A stretch of DNA of 64,000 nucleotides, taken from positions 591,413-655,412 of the forward strand of contig JAQFVV010012512.1 in the NCBI GenBank assembly GCA_028023455.1, read 5' to 3'. A program made the position numbers and the translations under genes. Below the pieces are notes generated by a model. The model was not told the origin of the DNA, made no database searches, and saw only the letters and a list, made by a program, of their open reading frames with translations. The stretch comes from Epiperipatus broadwayi. Taxonomy: Eukaryota > Onychophora > Udeonychophora > Euonychophora > Peripatidae. Below, in pieces: positions 36,736-49,020 of the stretch. Position 1 is the first letter of the stretch. The number at the start of each line of letters is the position of its first letter.

Positions 36736-37743
36736 TGAGACAAATGCGTTCAATATGGAAGTTTGTGAAGTACGTTTATCAAAGTAGAATTAATATATAT
36801 ATATATAAGCTACCTCCACATGAAACAGATGTTAAATAAATAAATGAATTTTCCACATATTTCTGAAGTGTGTGACTACTCATAATATATTTAAATAAAT
36901 ATTTACAATATTATCTTTCTTGCTTAAAGAAATAAGTAAAATCAATGTGTAAAATCAGACTAGCAATTTGAAATGTAATATTAACAAATTATTTATCTCA
37001 GAAGATTATGAATCAATTATAATCATTTAAATAAAATAAGGAAAAATAAATGTATGGATGTAATGTTTATTCATTAATTCCAGGTATTGTGGGATACTAT
37101 GCATTTTAAAAATTAATGAGTCTAATAAAAACCATGCACAAAATATTAATATGCATCTAATTATCTAACTAAGGATGATTGATTCCTTAAGAATTTGAGA
37201 TTGAAATTTAAGGAGCAGTAAAACATACATAATTCATATAACAAATTTATGTAAGTTTAAAGTTAGTTGAACTCATACAACTGGTCTCAAATTAAATCAG
37301 GGTATTGCACCAAACATAATATCATAAATAATAAAAATTATAAAGTTGTTATCATTACATTCATACATTAATAATATCTGAATAACTTTATTATTTCTTT
37401 ATTACACTAATAATAACCCTAACTAAATAAGTATACCTTATAATAAAGTTTATCTATGTAATCCATCGGGTTTATAATCAAAAGAGTATAAACGATTAAA
37501 ATTATCCTATGGAAATATTCATACTTGCATGATATTTCAACATTTAAAAAAAATTTACTGCCAATTCTAAGCTACATAAATCTGGAGAATCTTTAAGACT
37601 AATGCTAGATTTTGGAGGAGTGCACTACTTTGAAACGGCTAGCTGGTAAATCAATGGTTGGTTGAAGCATAGGTTTTGGAGACTTCACAATTAAGTCTTC
37701 CTTCGAGTTCGTTAGAAAAAAAAGCACACATTAATAGACCAAG
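36736..37743. other. Non-coding stretch
   Basis: AT-rich, a short TA run at 36793-36808. No gene recognised. Confidence 0.5.
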
Positions 37744-38957
37744 ATTTTGAAATTGCAGCCATGGACGTAACAGAATTATACGGATCGATTAACAGGAAGT
37801 GGCGATTGACATCATTCATAGAGAATTAATAAATAAGCATTGTCCAAATGTGCGCATAAACTTTATATTAGCTTTCCTTAATTGGCTATACAATAACATT
37901 TTTACAACTTTTGAGGGTGGATGGTATGATATGAGAGACGGTTGGCCGATGGGTCTTCCCTTAAGTTGGAGTAATTTCGAGCATATTTTTAAACTTTTTT
38001 GAAAAACAAATCTTTTTTAAATACATCTCTAACACTTCTGGATTAATTTATTTGCGTTATGTAGACAATGTGTTTATGGCAGCTCCAAAAGATGTAATCA
38101 CCAACATTAAAAATGAATTACAACTGCAAACTAAATTAATTATAAACACCACTTGGGAAAACGAATGGCAGAAGCTAAAATATTTGGATTTGCTTGTCCA
38201 GAGAGAAGGCAGAGCTCTGCATTACTGCATGATTGTTAAGCCTTTTGAGGTCAGAGGTTTTACCCACCCGAAATCCATTTCACCTACAGCACATAAATTC
38301 GCAGGTTTAAACGCGTTTTTATTTAGGAATCAAAATTTGTGTAAATTTGAGACTGATAGGAAGACATATTGCGTGCTATATAAAAGATTTATTAAGTGTC
38401 AGCTTCATCTACAGATTAATTACAAAGAAAATAGATCAATTTTACAAAAAATCAATAACTAACCACATAAGTAAAGATAAACCTCAAATTACTCTCCCTT
38501 ATATTCCCAACTTATCACAACAGATGATAAAGACTTTGGCTGGCGAATTTAAGGTTGGCTTCCGAACCCCCCCCCCAATGATAACAGCCTCATTAATAAT
38601 TCGAAGGATAAAATAGATCCATCTCAGACACCCCTAGTCATATACAGTATTTCACGTCCTCAGACCGGATGCAGTGCCACATACTACGAGGAAACCAAGG
38701 CCACAGTTCATAATAGAGCTGCTCAACACATTTATACTTACAGAAGAGCAAAAAAGAACAATGATAACTTCTCAATATTTTTTGAACATGAGAAGCAGGC
38801 TGGCCATGTGTTTGAACCTGGTAACTCCAAGATAGTATGCTCTGAAGCCAATGACTGCCAAAGAAAAATCAAGGAGGCATATTTTATTATCAGTGATAAT
38901 AATGCCATCAATAGATGCGACACGTGTTTTTCTATCTCAAAAAAATGGACAAATTAA
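37744..38957 (+). pseudogene. Penelope-like element: partial reverse transcriptase plus GIY-YIG endonuclease, broken
   Basis: The translation in shifting frames shows, in order: MDVTELYGSI (RT motif A, near 37760), AIDIIHRELINKH, a degraded GWPMGLPLS motif (near 37940), RYVDNVF (motif C, near 38057, where the usual second Asp is Asn), and LKYLDLLV and GFTHPKS (thumb region). Then comes TLPYIPNLSQQMIKTLA (linker, near 38500), and the nuclease with VIYSI, ATYYEETKATV, HNRAAQH, FEPG, KIKEA, AINRCDTCF and the end SKKWTN. Several frameshifts occur, one at a 10-base poly-C (38567-38576). It is 5'-truncated inside the RT. Same family as the copies at 16.5 and 48.5 kb. Confidence 0.87.
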
Positions 38958-40257
38958 TTTGCATTCGCATTTGCATATTTTATTAGTTAGCAACATTACA
39001 TCAATGATTTATAACTTATGTTGGTCATAAATATGAGGGAAAACCTCGTAAGTATCTGGCCGATTTAATTATTTTGGTTTTTGCAGCTTCTTCGTCAGCG
39101 TCAGCGGGTAAATCGCTTTTATATGCTGTAACATTCAGTAAAACATCAAAGATTATATTGTAAGCACAACTTAAATTAATTTCATAATTTAATCATTATT
39201 GAACTTAATATAGAGATTAATAAAATCTTATTAAGCACATGAGTTAATTAGCAAACACTAATCCATTTTGGCATATTTGCTGACAACTCTGTCTTTTGTA
39301 ACATTTAATAATGTGGCATTTTTAATCTGTAACTCATTTCTTAAAATACTGGAAGTGAATCTTAGCTTATCATACAAAAGAGAAGTAATTTAAATCCAAG
39401 TAACTGGCATTTATCATTTATTTTTTAGGTGTATATAATTAATGCATTAGTTTATAAATACTTAATCTATTTTTGTTTTATAGTTTCAGATCGTTTATAT
39501 TTTGTATTACCAAAAACGATTATAATCCATAAACTCATTGATTCCATTGAATTTTAATTAAAATTCAACATTTCATCCAAGCTAAGAATTTTATGGTTGT
39601 ATTCATGAGTTGATACTCATTACTTTAAATGTATCTTTCAATAATAAATGACAGGATAATCCATAACATTGAGATAAAAGTTATCACACTTATTTGAAGT
39701 GAAGAAAACAGTTATTCCATAATTATTTGAATTGAAGATATAAGAGACTTGATTGAAGTTATATACTATTATTAGAGATAAAAATTGTTTGGCAATTATT
39801 TGAAATGAAAAGACCAGCTACTTGATTGAAATTATTATTCATAGAATATGTAAGATTTTTCAGACTTTGATTGAAGTTATTATCTGTATCTTATAAATAA
39901 CTATAAAATATCCATTAAACGTGGACATCAATAAATGAAATTTTTTTGCAAATTCTTTGTTTATTTGTTATTGTTTATCAATTTCAGTTCAAGGAGAAGA
40001 ATACATTTTTGGAAAGAAATGGCAAAAGGCTTAGAATCAGTTGTAATGATGAGTACAGGAAAAATGGTTATTTTAAAATTTTAATTTGCCTAGATTTTTA
40101 ATGCATTAAAATTTGATGATGACAAACTGGATTTACCAAGTACCCTTATTTATAAATTTCAAGATGATATTTTGAATAGCTTATATTTTCCATTATTTAT
40201 AAATAACTTTATTGAGAAAACATAGTAAGAATGATACAATTGTAAACCAAAAATAAT
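38958..40257. other. Penelope 3' tail, then non-coding stretch
   Basis: 38960-39130 is less AT-rich and probably the element's 3' tail. 39660-39890 has loosely repeated ATTATTTGAA / CTTGATTGAAGTTA words, a decayed minisatellite at best. Confidence 0.4.
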
Positions 40258-41339
40258 AGTTATCCATGTTGCTCAGGCAACCAGATGATCTGATGTGGTA
40301 CCAGTTTCATCAGGTTCCATATGTTGTCAAATAAAAATCTGGATGAGATGATTATGTCCTTATGGTGAAATTCCTTCAGCTTAGAAATAAATATGTCTTC
40401 AGGCTTGGGATGAGGAATGGTAAAATTGTTGCAACATCTGGCCATCCAGGTGGCATAAGTGATGAGGGTCAAGAATCTTGAGGTGAGAAGCAGCTCTTGA
40501 TATTTAATATTTTGTTCAATGAAATGTGGCAGTTGTGAGTAATTACTGTTCTGATTTTGTCATATGCCTGGCAATCATTATCATGTGGTCAAAGGTTTCA
40601 GAGGTTTTGTGGCAGTTGTAACACATAGGATCTATGTTCTTGAAGAATCTCCTGTAGTGCAGGATCCAGTTTATCTGGAGTGAATCCAGGTTGATTTTCA
40701 CTAGAAAGTCCAGAACCTTGGCTCCAGCTTGAGATGTTTGAAAAACCTGGTGACCACCTGATTGTTACCACAGAGGTAAGGAAGAGTAGAGTTTTGAGTG
40801 GGAAATAACAGGTCATGAGCATCCCAAATAGAGATGTTCTGATAGAATACTAGGGTTCAGTGGCCATTGTGAGCAAAAAAATATCCAAGTATCTGATTTA
40901 TCCAGGTTATCTTTGAGGGTGGAGGTCTCACTGATGGAATGACTGGTTGTAGCATTACAATCTGGGGAAATTTCTTTTGGAGGATGTGGATCAGAGAGTG
41001 GCACTTTTGATAATATATTGAAAAAGTTATGTGCAATGACATATCATTATTTTTTCTATGTCGCTGCATTCATTCAATTCCTATGGCCACTGTTTTACCA
41101 TTCCATAAAAGTCTTACACATATTTGGTTGATTTTGGTGTTGAATGTCTTTGTCACATTTATGATGGGTAGATAATAGCTAATCATTGCCATTACCTTGA
41201 TATTGAGGAGTGAGATTTTCACTTGCAGTGATAAATAAACCTTGTCAAGATTTTTACCTGTGTTGGTGGCAGCTTCAATGATGGAATTCTGTATTTGTAT
41301 TGATATGGCTTGTGGCAACTTGTATATGGGAAACCCCAA
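40258..41339 (-). pseudogene. LINE ORF2 C-terminal region with Cys/His finger
   Basis: 41339-41070 (89 residues, FPIYKLPQ..., LSLQVKISLLNIKVMAMISY) matches the post-RT region in which LINEs keep 'K..LL.IKV' helices. Near 40565-40645 the minus strand reads CYNCHKTSETFDHMIMI, a C-x2-C...H finger missing its last Cys. The last open block, 40472-40260, ends the ORF (FLFDNIWNLMKLVP). Several frame changes separate these blocks. Confidence 0.65.
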
Positions 41340-41399
41340 AAAGCTTTGGAGTTTGCTGAGAAAGATGATGAGATTTTCTTGCCGGTGATGATTTTCCAG

Positions 41400-42617
41400 G
41401 CCGATGACTTGTTAAGGTTGAAGGAAAGTTTGGAGGATTTGGAAATTTTTTTGATTATTTGGATGTGGGGTTTTTAAATATTTTTGGAATGGTAGGGTGA
41501 CAAGTACATCATCCATGTAAGTGAATGCTTTACAGTGTTTTTTCAGCTGGAGTACATAGATTTCTGGAAGTCCTGCCTCAATCTGTTTAAGAAGGGGGTT
41601 TAATTAGAGGATGAATAGGAGGCCACTAAGTGGAGATCCTTGGGGTATGGATCGTGAAGGAACAAAACCATCTGTAAAGAAACCATTCAGGGAAATGTGG
41701 ACCAATCTGTTATTTAATAGATTGTCCAATATCTGAATGATTTGAGTAGGAATGTCTAGTGCTGAGAGGCAATTGAGCAAAATGTTGACATCTACTGAAT
41801 CAAATGCCTCAGAGATGTCCAGCTGAATGGCAATTGATTTGTATAGATTTTTGGATCTGATAAGATCACAGAAGATTTTTACTTGCCCGATTGCAGAGAG
41901 TGTAGATGAGCCCTTCTTTGCAAATTTCAACTGGGATATGTTGTCCAGAATAGCATCTTGTATTTTCTCCTTGATCACCCCTTCAATGACCTTAAAAAGA
42001 ATTGGGGTAATGGAGATTGGCTTTATGCTAGACAGATCAGATTGGTCCCATTCTTCTTAAGGAAGGGAACCATTGCTATGGGATAAAGTTTAGGGATAGT
42101 TCTTTTGCTGTTTGCAAGATGGCTAATTAGTTTTAAAACTATGGGAGCAGTAAATTCTCAAGGTTTGTAAGCATGAAGTTGGAGATGCCATGTAGTCCTG
42201 GAGGGGCATTGGAAGGCAGAGAGGCAAATCAGTTTTTGATGTTTGATATTGTTATTCTATGTTCATTGTTTTGTGATGCCTCATGACACAGATTTGTGGG
42301 GTAGGGAACAGAGGTTGACAGGCATTTTTTGAAATATGACTCTATTTGGATGAGGATTTGGTGGCCAGAGATGTGGCTACCACCAATGAGGAGGGGTGAA
42401 GGAATTTTCTGTTTTTTTCCCCCAGGACCCATTTGAAACAGCCACATGTCCAGCAGTGCTGTCCAGGTATGTATAACCTAGCTTTCTTTGTTGCAATTAT
42501 TTCGGCAATCGCAGTTTGTTTCTGCATGCACTGTGTTTTAAGTAATAGAAAGTTGACCATAGTACCATCACTTGAGAAATTTTTAATCCTATAGTGTAGC
42601 ATATCAAACTCATTCAT
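41400..42617 (-). pseudogene. LINE reverse transcriptase domain
   Basis: The open block 41978-41604 contains AIQLDISEAFDSVD (motif A with the catalytic Asp), SLNGFFTDGF and SRSIPQGSPLSGLLFIL (the PQGSPLS motif). Upstream, 42617-42229 encodes the linker between endonuclease and RT in two frames, and near 42050 a block reading VPFLKKNGTN corresponds to RT fingers. The Y(A/V)DD-containing block near 41500 is in a changed frame (the plus-strand GTACATCATCCATG reads as MDDV on the minus strand). Frameshifts and stops throughout; inactive. Confidence 0.8.
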
Positions 42618-42843
42618 AAGGGTTGTTGACCCATTATGTTTATTGGTGTGCTGTAGGATTACAGTTTGGAAGATGCCTGTGAAGGCAAACCAGGCTTCCT
42701 CTGGATTTATGTCCAGAATGTTAATTTTTTTAAAGGTATGTAGGTATTTGAGAAAACAGCTTCTGTGGCAGCAGCTTTAGTTATAATTCTGATTGTTTTA
42801 TTGAAGTGTATGGAAGTATGGCAGTCCAGATCCAGAGATGCTA

Positions 42844-43480
42844 TCATGGCAAGATGGTCTGAGAAGGAACAGGTTGAAGCTCGGCTTTCAGCCCATAGTG
42901 CAGCTCTGAGGTATAAAACATCAAGTCAATCCACATTCTAGAGCTCTTCATATAGAATGAGTATGCACCCCCAGGGAAGAAATCTCTACCATTTATGAAA
43001 CCCCTGCCTAATAGATGAAGGTATTTCCACATGAACACATCATATTGCAGATCAAAGTCCCCCAAGAGGATTGTAGGGCCTGTGTTGTTTGCAGTGATGA
43101 GATTTATGGTGTGGATTATTCTGGAATAAGTCAATAGATTGTTCTGGCAGTATATGTAAATTGCTATAAATGCACTAGATTGGTATGCAAGCCTGACTGA
43201 AGTGAGATTGGCATCATGGTAAAGCATTTTGTAGGAAGAAGGTGCTTTACTGTTATTAATGATGACTCCTATCTTTTTGGCAGCTAATGTATTAGTAGCA
43301 GAAGAGTGAAGCCCAGTTTTATAAGTTTGTGTATTACATGAGGTTCAGAGTTCAGATGATATTTAGTCTCTCCTAAGAATAAAATATGAGATGTAACATG
43401 GAAAAATGCCTAATTGCATATAAACAGTGACGAGAATTAATTTCCCTGATGTTGAGACCAATGATTTGGCATTTGCTCCC
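42844..43480 (-). pseudogene. LINE APE-type endonuclease domain
   Basis: On the minus strand: IIGLNIREINS at the start of the domain (near 43460), then an open block 43227-42844 with ILLGDFDLQYDV (the GDFN motif, Asn changed to Asp), FINGRDFFPGGAYSF and RMWIDLMFYTS (the ..IDyi.. region). This enzyme nicks target DNA to prime reverse transcription. The middle of the domain has stops, so it is inactive. The GDFD change could itself affect catalysis. Confidence 0.75.
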
Positions 43481-43789
43481 ATCCATGAAGATTATTGCTG
43501 CTTGGTTTTACCACCAGTGGAATCTTTGATTAAGGTTTAGAATGGTCATTGAAATCACAAAATTGCTGCTCTGGAAAGGATAGCCTGTGCTTATTGGCTT
43601 GAAAGAGCTCAGTTTCATTGTTGTGTGATTCATGACAGAGAGGGTTCTTGGATGTGCTTTTTACCTTCTGCTTTTTTTTCAGAATATGATTTATGCTGCA
43701 GGGAAGGGAGAACTTCAGGCAATTTGGCTGGAAAGCAGGAGGTAAGTGTGAGTCCTCTTCCTCAGAGCAGGCTTTGAGAGTTTGGAAGA

Positions 43790-44490
43790 TTTTCATTTAT
43801 TATTTGCATTAAAGGGTAAGTTGATATCCATGTCTGAGTCATATTTTGAGATGGGAGGTGAAGATCTATTTTTTGTTGGTGGAGGAGCTTTCATATGGGA
43901 TGAATTTTTGGAGAGTAATGATAGTTTTGATGTGTCCATTATAGATTTAGTGTTTGTAACCACTGGTTGTTTTGATCTTTGAGGTCTTGGAGTTCTGAGT
44001 GCAATTTTGTGGTCTTGATGGTCTATGCTGAGCAATGTTTATCTGTATCATTGGAAGAATTTGTTACATTTTTGCATGTGGAGGCATTATTTGGTCCTTT
44101 TGATTTTGAGCTTTTTTCGTAAATTGTCTGGTTTCTGTGAGTTATCTCTGGGAATGGTGCCATTTAGGTTTTGACATGCTATTTGTATTTGTTTGCTGTC
44201 ATTGAATGATTTCCCCTTAAGTTCACTAGAAGGATTCATAAGATCTTTGGTGTTGGCTAATGAACTGTAGGATTCAACTTCAGCTTCAGCAGTATACGAG
44301 CCTGGAGTGTTTGTGGTTGGCATTTCATTATGTGTGCCATCAGCAGGTGTGAGTCTATGAGGTAATTTACATTTGTGAAACCTATTTTTCTTTTTACCAC
44401 AAGAAGTGCATATTCTGGTCGGGCATTCCTTTATGAGATGTGTTGTTTGGTTGCAATAAAAACATAAATTGCAGAATTGTCATAGATAGT
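43790..44490 (-). pseudogene. LINE ORF1 C-terminal part with CCHC zinc knuckle
   Basis: Near 44400-44470 the minus strand reads CFYCNQTTHLIKEC, an exact C-x2-C-x4-H-x4-C knuckle, followed by CTSCGKKKNRFHKC, a second imperfect Cys/His cluster. Such knuckles mark the nucleic-acid-binding ORF1 protein of LINEs and Gag. Downstream the translation is Ser/Thr/Asn-rich and polar, open from 44323 to 44087, then in another frame from 44035 to 43793. The N-terminal part is not recognisable in the DNA beyond 44490. Confidence 0.72.
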
Positions 44491-45240
44491 GAATATGCAG
44501 ATGATAGAAAGGCATCTGGTTATGAATTAAAAGAGAAATTTTATAGAGAAGAACTAGAATAAATTGAAAATAATAATTTTGCAATTAATTATTTCATTAA
44601 AAAAACTACATAAATTTTGATTATATTTTCTCATAAAAGTTCTCAAATATTTATTTTAATTTAATTTTGTATCAACTTTTTAATTAAATTACAATATTAA
44701 ATAAATATACTCCTAATTAAACAAGCTAAATTAATTTTGTTAGTATTATATTTATAGTTTCATCAAATTTAAAACATATAAAATCCTGTGCATGCACACA
44801 AATTTTTTAAATGAGTGATTTATTCAATAACCTTAAGTGAATGTAATCTTAATTGTAATTATTTTAAAATATTCTGTGTTGCTATGCTTGATTTAATATT
44901 TTATTTTGTATCTCTTGATAAAGTATTTATTTTGCGTTTGTGTGTATCTATATTTGTGTATAAAATTCAGGGGTGCTTTAAAAAAAAATATACATTTTCT
45001 ATAGGCATTGATAAGAACATCTGCTTGGAAGTCATATTTCAATACTTTTAAAAACCTTATATCTTATTTTAATTAAGCAGTAATATGACAGATGTTTTGA
45101 AGTTAATTTTAAGTATATTATCTACTATTTAACCAATGATAGTGATGAATACATTTTCTTAACCATAAAAATAAAGTAAATATTTTTTTTTTGCAATTTG
45201 TTGAGTTATATTACACAATTATAATACTAAATTATAAAAT
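44491..45240. other. Non-coding stretch
   Basis: AT-rich. May include a further decayed 5' part of the LINE near 44500. Nothing recognised. Confidence 0.45.
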
Positions 45241-45300
45241 TACAATATATATATATATATTGTAACAGTAGCAGGGTTCAAACCCTATTACAAGAAAGGG
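45241..45300. mobile_element. LTR-like start beside (TA)n, with hairpin
   Basis: A TA tract (45246-45260) is followed at once by TGTAACAG (45261) and the hairpin AGGGTTCAAACCCT (from 45273). This is the same arrangement as other LTR-like starts here. No far end with matching duplication was found in the next kilobase, so the element is not delimited. Confidence 0.4.
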
Positions 45301-47218
45301 AAAAGCGCGTATGCATTACCCTCAAATACCAGCATATATTCAAGCAGGTGATAAAGGGTTAAAATATACATAGTTATTCATTTATATACGTGCATGAAAT
45401 AAATTTTAAACTCTTTTTCGTTAGTATTTTTTTTTAAAAAAATAAATGGGGAAGGGATTAATTAGTAAACATTATTTATTTAGAATGTTTTGCTTTTAAA
45501 ATAGTACAAATTAACAAAATTACAGTTGTGTGCAAATATGTTATATATTGTTTATTGATTTAAGTTTAATTATATTTAAAGAGGGTAGCGAAGAAGGAAT
45601 GTTGTTTGTGCCTTCAAGCAGTTTTATGTTTAAATCACAATCGCTAATTACTATGAAAATAAAATTCCAAGAAAAAGTCAGAGAATGTTTGACCAAAACA
45701 ATGAAAATGAAAATTTAAAGAAAGAAAAGTAATTTGGAAAGGCAAAACTATTCAAAGAAAAAGACTTAAATTGAAGATCTGATAACAAAAAGAAAATTTT
45801 CTTTGTATGAGAAATGAAAATTAATTAGAAAAAGAAATTAATTATTGAGGGGAATTTGGGAAATAAAAAAGAGAGTGATTTCAGTTAGATCTTGACCATT
45901 GAGAGAGATAGACTTAAAAAGCTATAGAAGATATATCTAACATGACGGGGTAAAAACCTTACATACAGGTTTACTCACCCATAGCCGATGCAAACTGACC
46001 AGAAGCCGCCTGCCACCAAAGAACCTCGGAACCTAGTGAATATTCCAGATAGTGGAACAGAAAAGAAATAGAAATGAATCGTACGTATAAAAATATAAAT
46101 TCAGTTAATTTGAAAGTTACATTAAACAAGACTTCAACTACAACACCAACATTACTCATGGCAATTTAAACATCGGACTCATCAGGAAAAAATTATATAT
46201 TCGCGCTTTCATAAAACTACTCCAAATACTACCAGATAGCAGAAATCCATTTGATATGCCTCATTACATTCGGATCCCAGACTCCGGGGTTTTCACCAGG
46301 TAAAATGAACTCTGTTATATATCTCTGATAATTGTTTATAACTACCCTCGAAAATAATAACTTTCTTAAATCATTTTATAACATAATATTATTGCGCACA
46401 ATTGTATAGTAGACATTTTTTTTCTTATATATAAAAACTAATATGTGTTTATTTTAAATTTACTGTTATATCGTTTCATTCATAATTTGGGGGAACTGAC
46501 TATATGTTTTAAAGGGGAGGGATAAGAGTTTATTTCCATTGATGGCAATGAGAAAATAATAATAAAGTTTAATACAAATTCATCTTTGCGTGAGAAGTAT
46601 TTAATAATTATGGTTTACCTATTTTTTTTTATCACTTCATTCGCTAAATAAATTCCAATAATTCAAATATGTCCGAGATAAGCGGATATATAATAGTTTA
46701 TTTTCAGTTAAGTACAAACCTATATATATATATATATATATTATTGTTAACTCCGTTCATCCGATAGGTTTTCCTCCCCACCCTGGAAGTGAGTTAGCTT
46801 GGGTCGGGCACTTCATTAATTGGGAAATATAATTCTCATTGTAATAGTGGGTTTGGTGCTTGAGGTCATTGATAAAGTGATGCTCATAAATATATTCTCC
46901 CATAGACATTTTTTTTTTGGTATTTAGATTTTATTCAAGGCACCAGGGCTACCGTAAATTTTATTCATTAGTCTTAAATTCTAATTACACAATATTTAAA
47001 ATTTGCGTCAAGTAAACAATACTTGCCTAAGAATTCGCATTGGTGGGTAATATTTAACTATTATCTACAGGTGTTATGGCAACTAAACAGCCATAGAAAT
47101 TCCATCCAGTCGTTGGTTAGGCTCTTTGGTCCACTTCTTGAAATCTATATCATTTAGTTAAGTTCACCAACGTCGAATAAGACGTGGTAAAAGTTAAAGC
47201 ACGTTAAAATATATATAT
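45301..47218. other. Non-coding stretch
   Basis: About 45950-46320 is less AT-rich with no open frame. A TA tract lies at 46723-46741. No gene supported. Confidence 0.4.
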
Positions 47219-47513
47219 TGTAATGGTTGGTCGAATATACCCAGATGTCCCAGTTGCAAATACACTTGGACACACAGATCAACTTCAACAATCAGCTGGT
47301 TTGTCTACAACATATAATTAACTTACATCAAATTTATAAGTGCTAGTACACCTATCTTTTATATCTTAAAGTTGATAGTGCCAAATGCAACAGTCTGCTC
47401 CATCCACTTATATAGGAGAAAGAGAGCAAGCTCACATTTAACTACCGACAAACTTAGAGTCTTCATGTAGGATGCTAGAGATAACATGATGATGTACTTG
47501 ACTCATGATTACA
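47219..47513 (-). mobile_element. LTR of an LTR retrotransposon, 295 bp (copy A)
   Basis: Bounded by TGTAAT and ATTACA and starts at the end of a TA tract. It is a close relative of 62522-62809. On the minus strand it carries CCTATATAAG (plus 47406-47415), a good TATA box, which fits the orientation of the copy at 62.5 kb with its primer-binding site. The flanks (TATAT and TCTAT) match only loosely, so a target duplication is uncertain. No internal region beside it; likely a solo LTR. Confidence 0.65.
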
Positions 47514-47799
47514 TCTATTTTTAATAGACTAGCTTAAGCATTATCCATCAAATGTACATGTAATTCAAATCAGTTCATCTCACCACTCTTCTTCAAAACA
47601 GTTGCCTCAGATATTTGAAGTCAGGAAGAATTCACATTTGACTCTCTTAACAGGTATGTATTTATGCAAACTGTTAATCAACAACTAAAATAATACATCC
47701 TATCTATTAGAAAAAAATAACCTTTATTCAATCTCTCACATATCTATCAAACAATAATGTGAGTGAGAGCATGTATAAAATATTGGCTATAAGATGGAA

Positions 47800-47871
47800 T
47801 GTAAATGCTGGATTGAACGTAAATGATGGACTGAAAGTAAATGCTGGACTGACTGCAAATGCTGGATCAAC
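47800..47871 (+). repeat. Four-unit 18-bp minisatellite
   Basis: Four imperfect 18-bp units of the type GTAAATGCTGGACTGAA. They lie in an open frame (47759-48085) in which they encode a six-residue repeat (NVNAGL-like). The frame has no other protein-like sign. Confidence 0.75.
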
Positions 47872-48538
47872 AAAACTACAGAGATCTTGTCAGTTAATAA
47901 AACTTCATAATATTTATTTACAAAAAATAAGATATATTCAAACACAAAATAAATTCTCAATCAATTTAGAAATGAAAAAATTCAATAAAGAAAAATATTT
48001 ACAAATGCCCATAAATTACTTGGATATATCCCTGTGTACTTACAGTTTTTATGTCTATGATGAGTATCTATCATTTCTTCACTGAAACAATTTAAAATGA
48101 ATCACCCTTACTTCCCATGATAGACACCCATAATATAGAAATCTATATATCCAAGATAATAAAAAAATGTTAATTAAAAGTGAGATTTTAACTCAATGAA
48201 AATTTAAATGCAATCTCAGATATAGTATGCAATATCTAATGTGGAAAATTATAATAATAAAACAACACATAACATAATAGAAAAGAAAATTATAAAGAAT
48301 TCTATTTTAAAAATGTTAATCATTTACTCATTATATATTAAGAAATCTATTAGTAACACATATATAATAAAGAGTCATGTCAATTACTGATAAGCTAAAA
48401 GTCATAGCTGAGGTGAAACTATAAGTTTATTATTAGTAAGCTTCTATTTTATGGACTTAGCACTTTTGGAGCCCTTGCAGCTACATAATCATAGTCCTTT
48501 TTTAGGCTGTTGACTCTATACAAATGCATGCAAATTAT
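47872..48538. other. Non-coding stretch ending in a Penelope 3' tail
   Basis: AT-rich. The last ~100 bp belong to the 3' tail of the minus-strand Penelope remnant and share GTGCTAAGTC with the 16.5-kb copy. Confidence 0.45.
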
Positions 48539-49020
48539 TTACAACATCCACCTTTTCGAAACCGCAAAGCATGTGTCTTTTCTATTTATTGACCTGGCAT
48601 CACTGGTGATGTAACATGCCTCTTTGATCTTCCTCTTGACATCGTTTTTTTCTGTGCATATAATGTCGGCTTTAGATGGTTCAAATCTATGATCGTGCTC
48701 CTGCTGGTGGTCAGAAAATACCGAGCTGCCCTCTCCCTTAGTTGTAGCTTTTGTATATATATATTTATGCTGAGCCAGTCTATTGCTCACTGTGGCCTGA
48801 GTTTCTTCATAATATACCAAATCACACCTTGTCAGCGGGCAGACAATTCTATAACAACATGGGGGGTTTCTTCTATATTTCTTTTGTCTTTAGTATTATT
48901 GATGAGCCTATTGGTGTTTGTAGGGGTTCTGAATTCAAGTTTGAATTTCTTCTGTAATATTTTACTGAAATTTTTAGCTACCGCAGGTATGTAGGGTATA
49001 GTTAGATGTTGTCATGTTGT
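48539..49020 (-). pseudogene. Penelope-like element remnant: linker plus GIY-YIG endonuclease
   Basis: On the minus strand: TIPYIPAVAKNFSKILQKKF (linker after the RT, near 49000-48950), FRTPTNTNRLI, then after a frameshift near 48830 the nuclease block 48820-48539: VYYEETQATV, SNRLAQH, FEPSKADI, KIKEACYI, SINRKDTCF and the end SKRWML. Same family as 16.5 and 38.6 kb. As in the 38.6-kb copy the YIG glycine position reads Glu (YYEE). The RT is missing; the copy is 5'-truncated and dead. Confidence 0.83.

Larger units (their letters stand above)
40258..44490 (-). mobile_element. Near-complete non-LTR retrotransposon (LINE), broken
   Basis: About 4.2 kb on the minus strand holds, from its 5' end: an ORF1 with a CCHC zinc knuckle, an APE endonuclease, a reverse transcriptase and a C-terminal Cys/His finger. 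All are interrupted by stops or shifts, but the order and spacing fit one element. ORF1 with CCHC knuckles and an APE-EN/RT ORF2 point to the I/Jockey-like side of LINEs; the exact clade cannot be fixed by eye. No target duplication or A tail was identified. Confidence 0.83.

Noticed and set aside
41827-43982. Plus-strand open frames of 66-77 residues
   Set aside because: Antisense shadows of the minus-strand LINE.
46165-46185. CTGATGAGTCC on the minus strand, hammerhead-like
   Set aside because: No stem II partner and no GAAA follow it.
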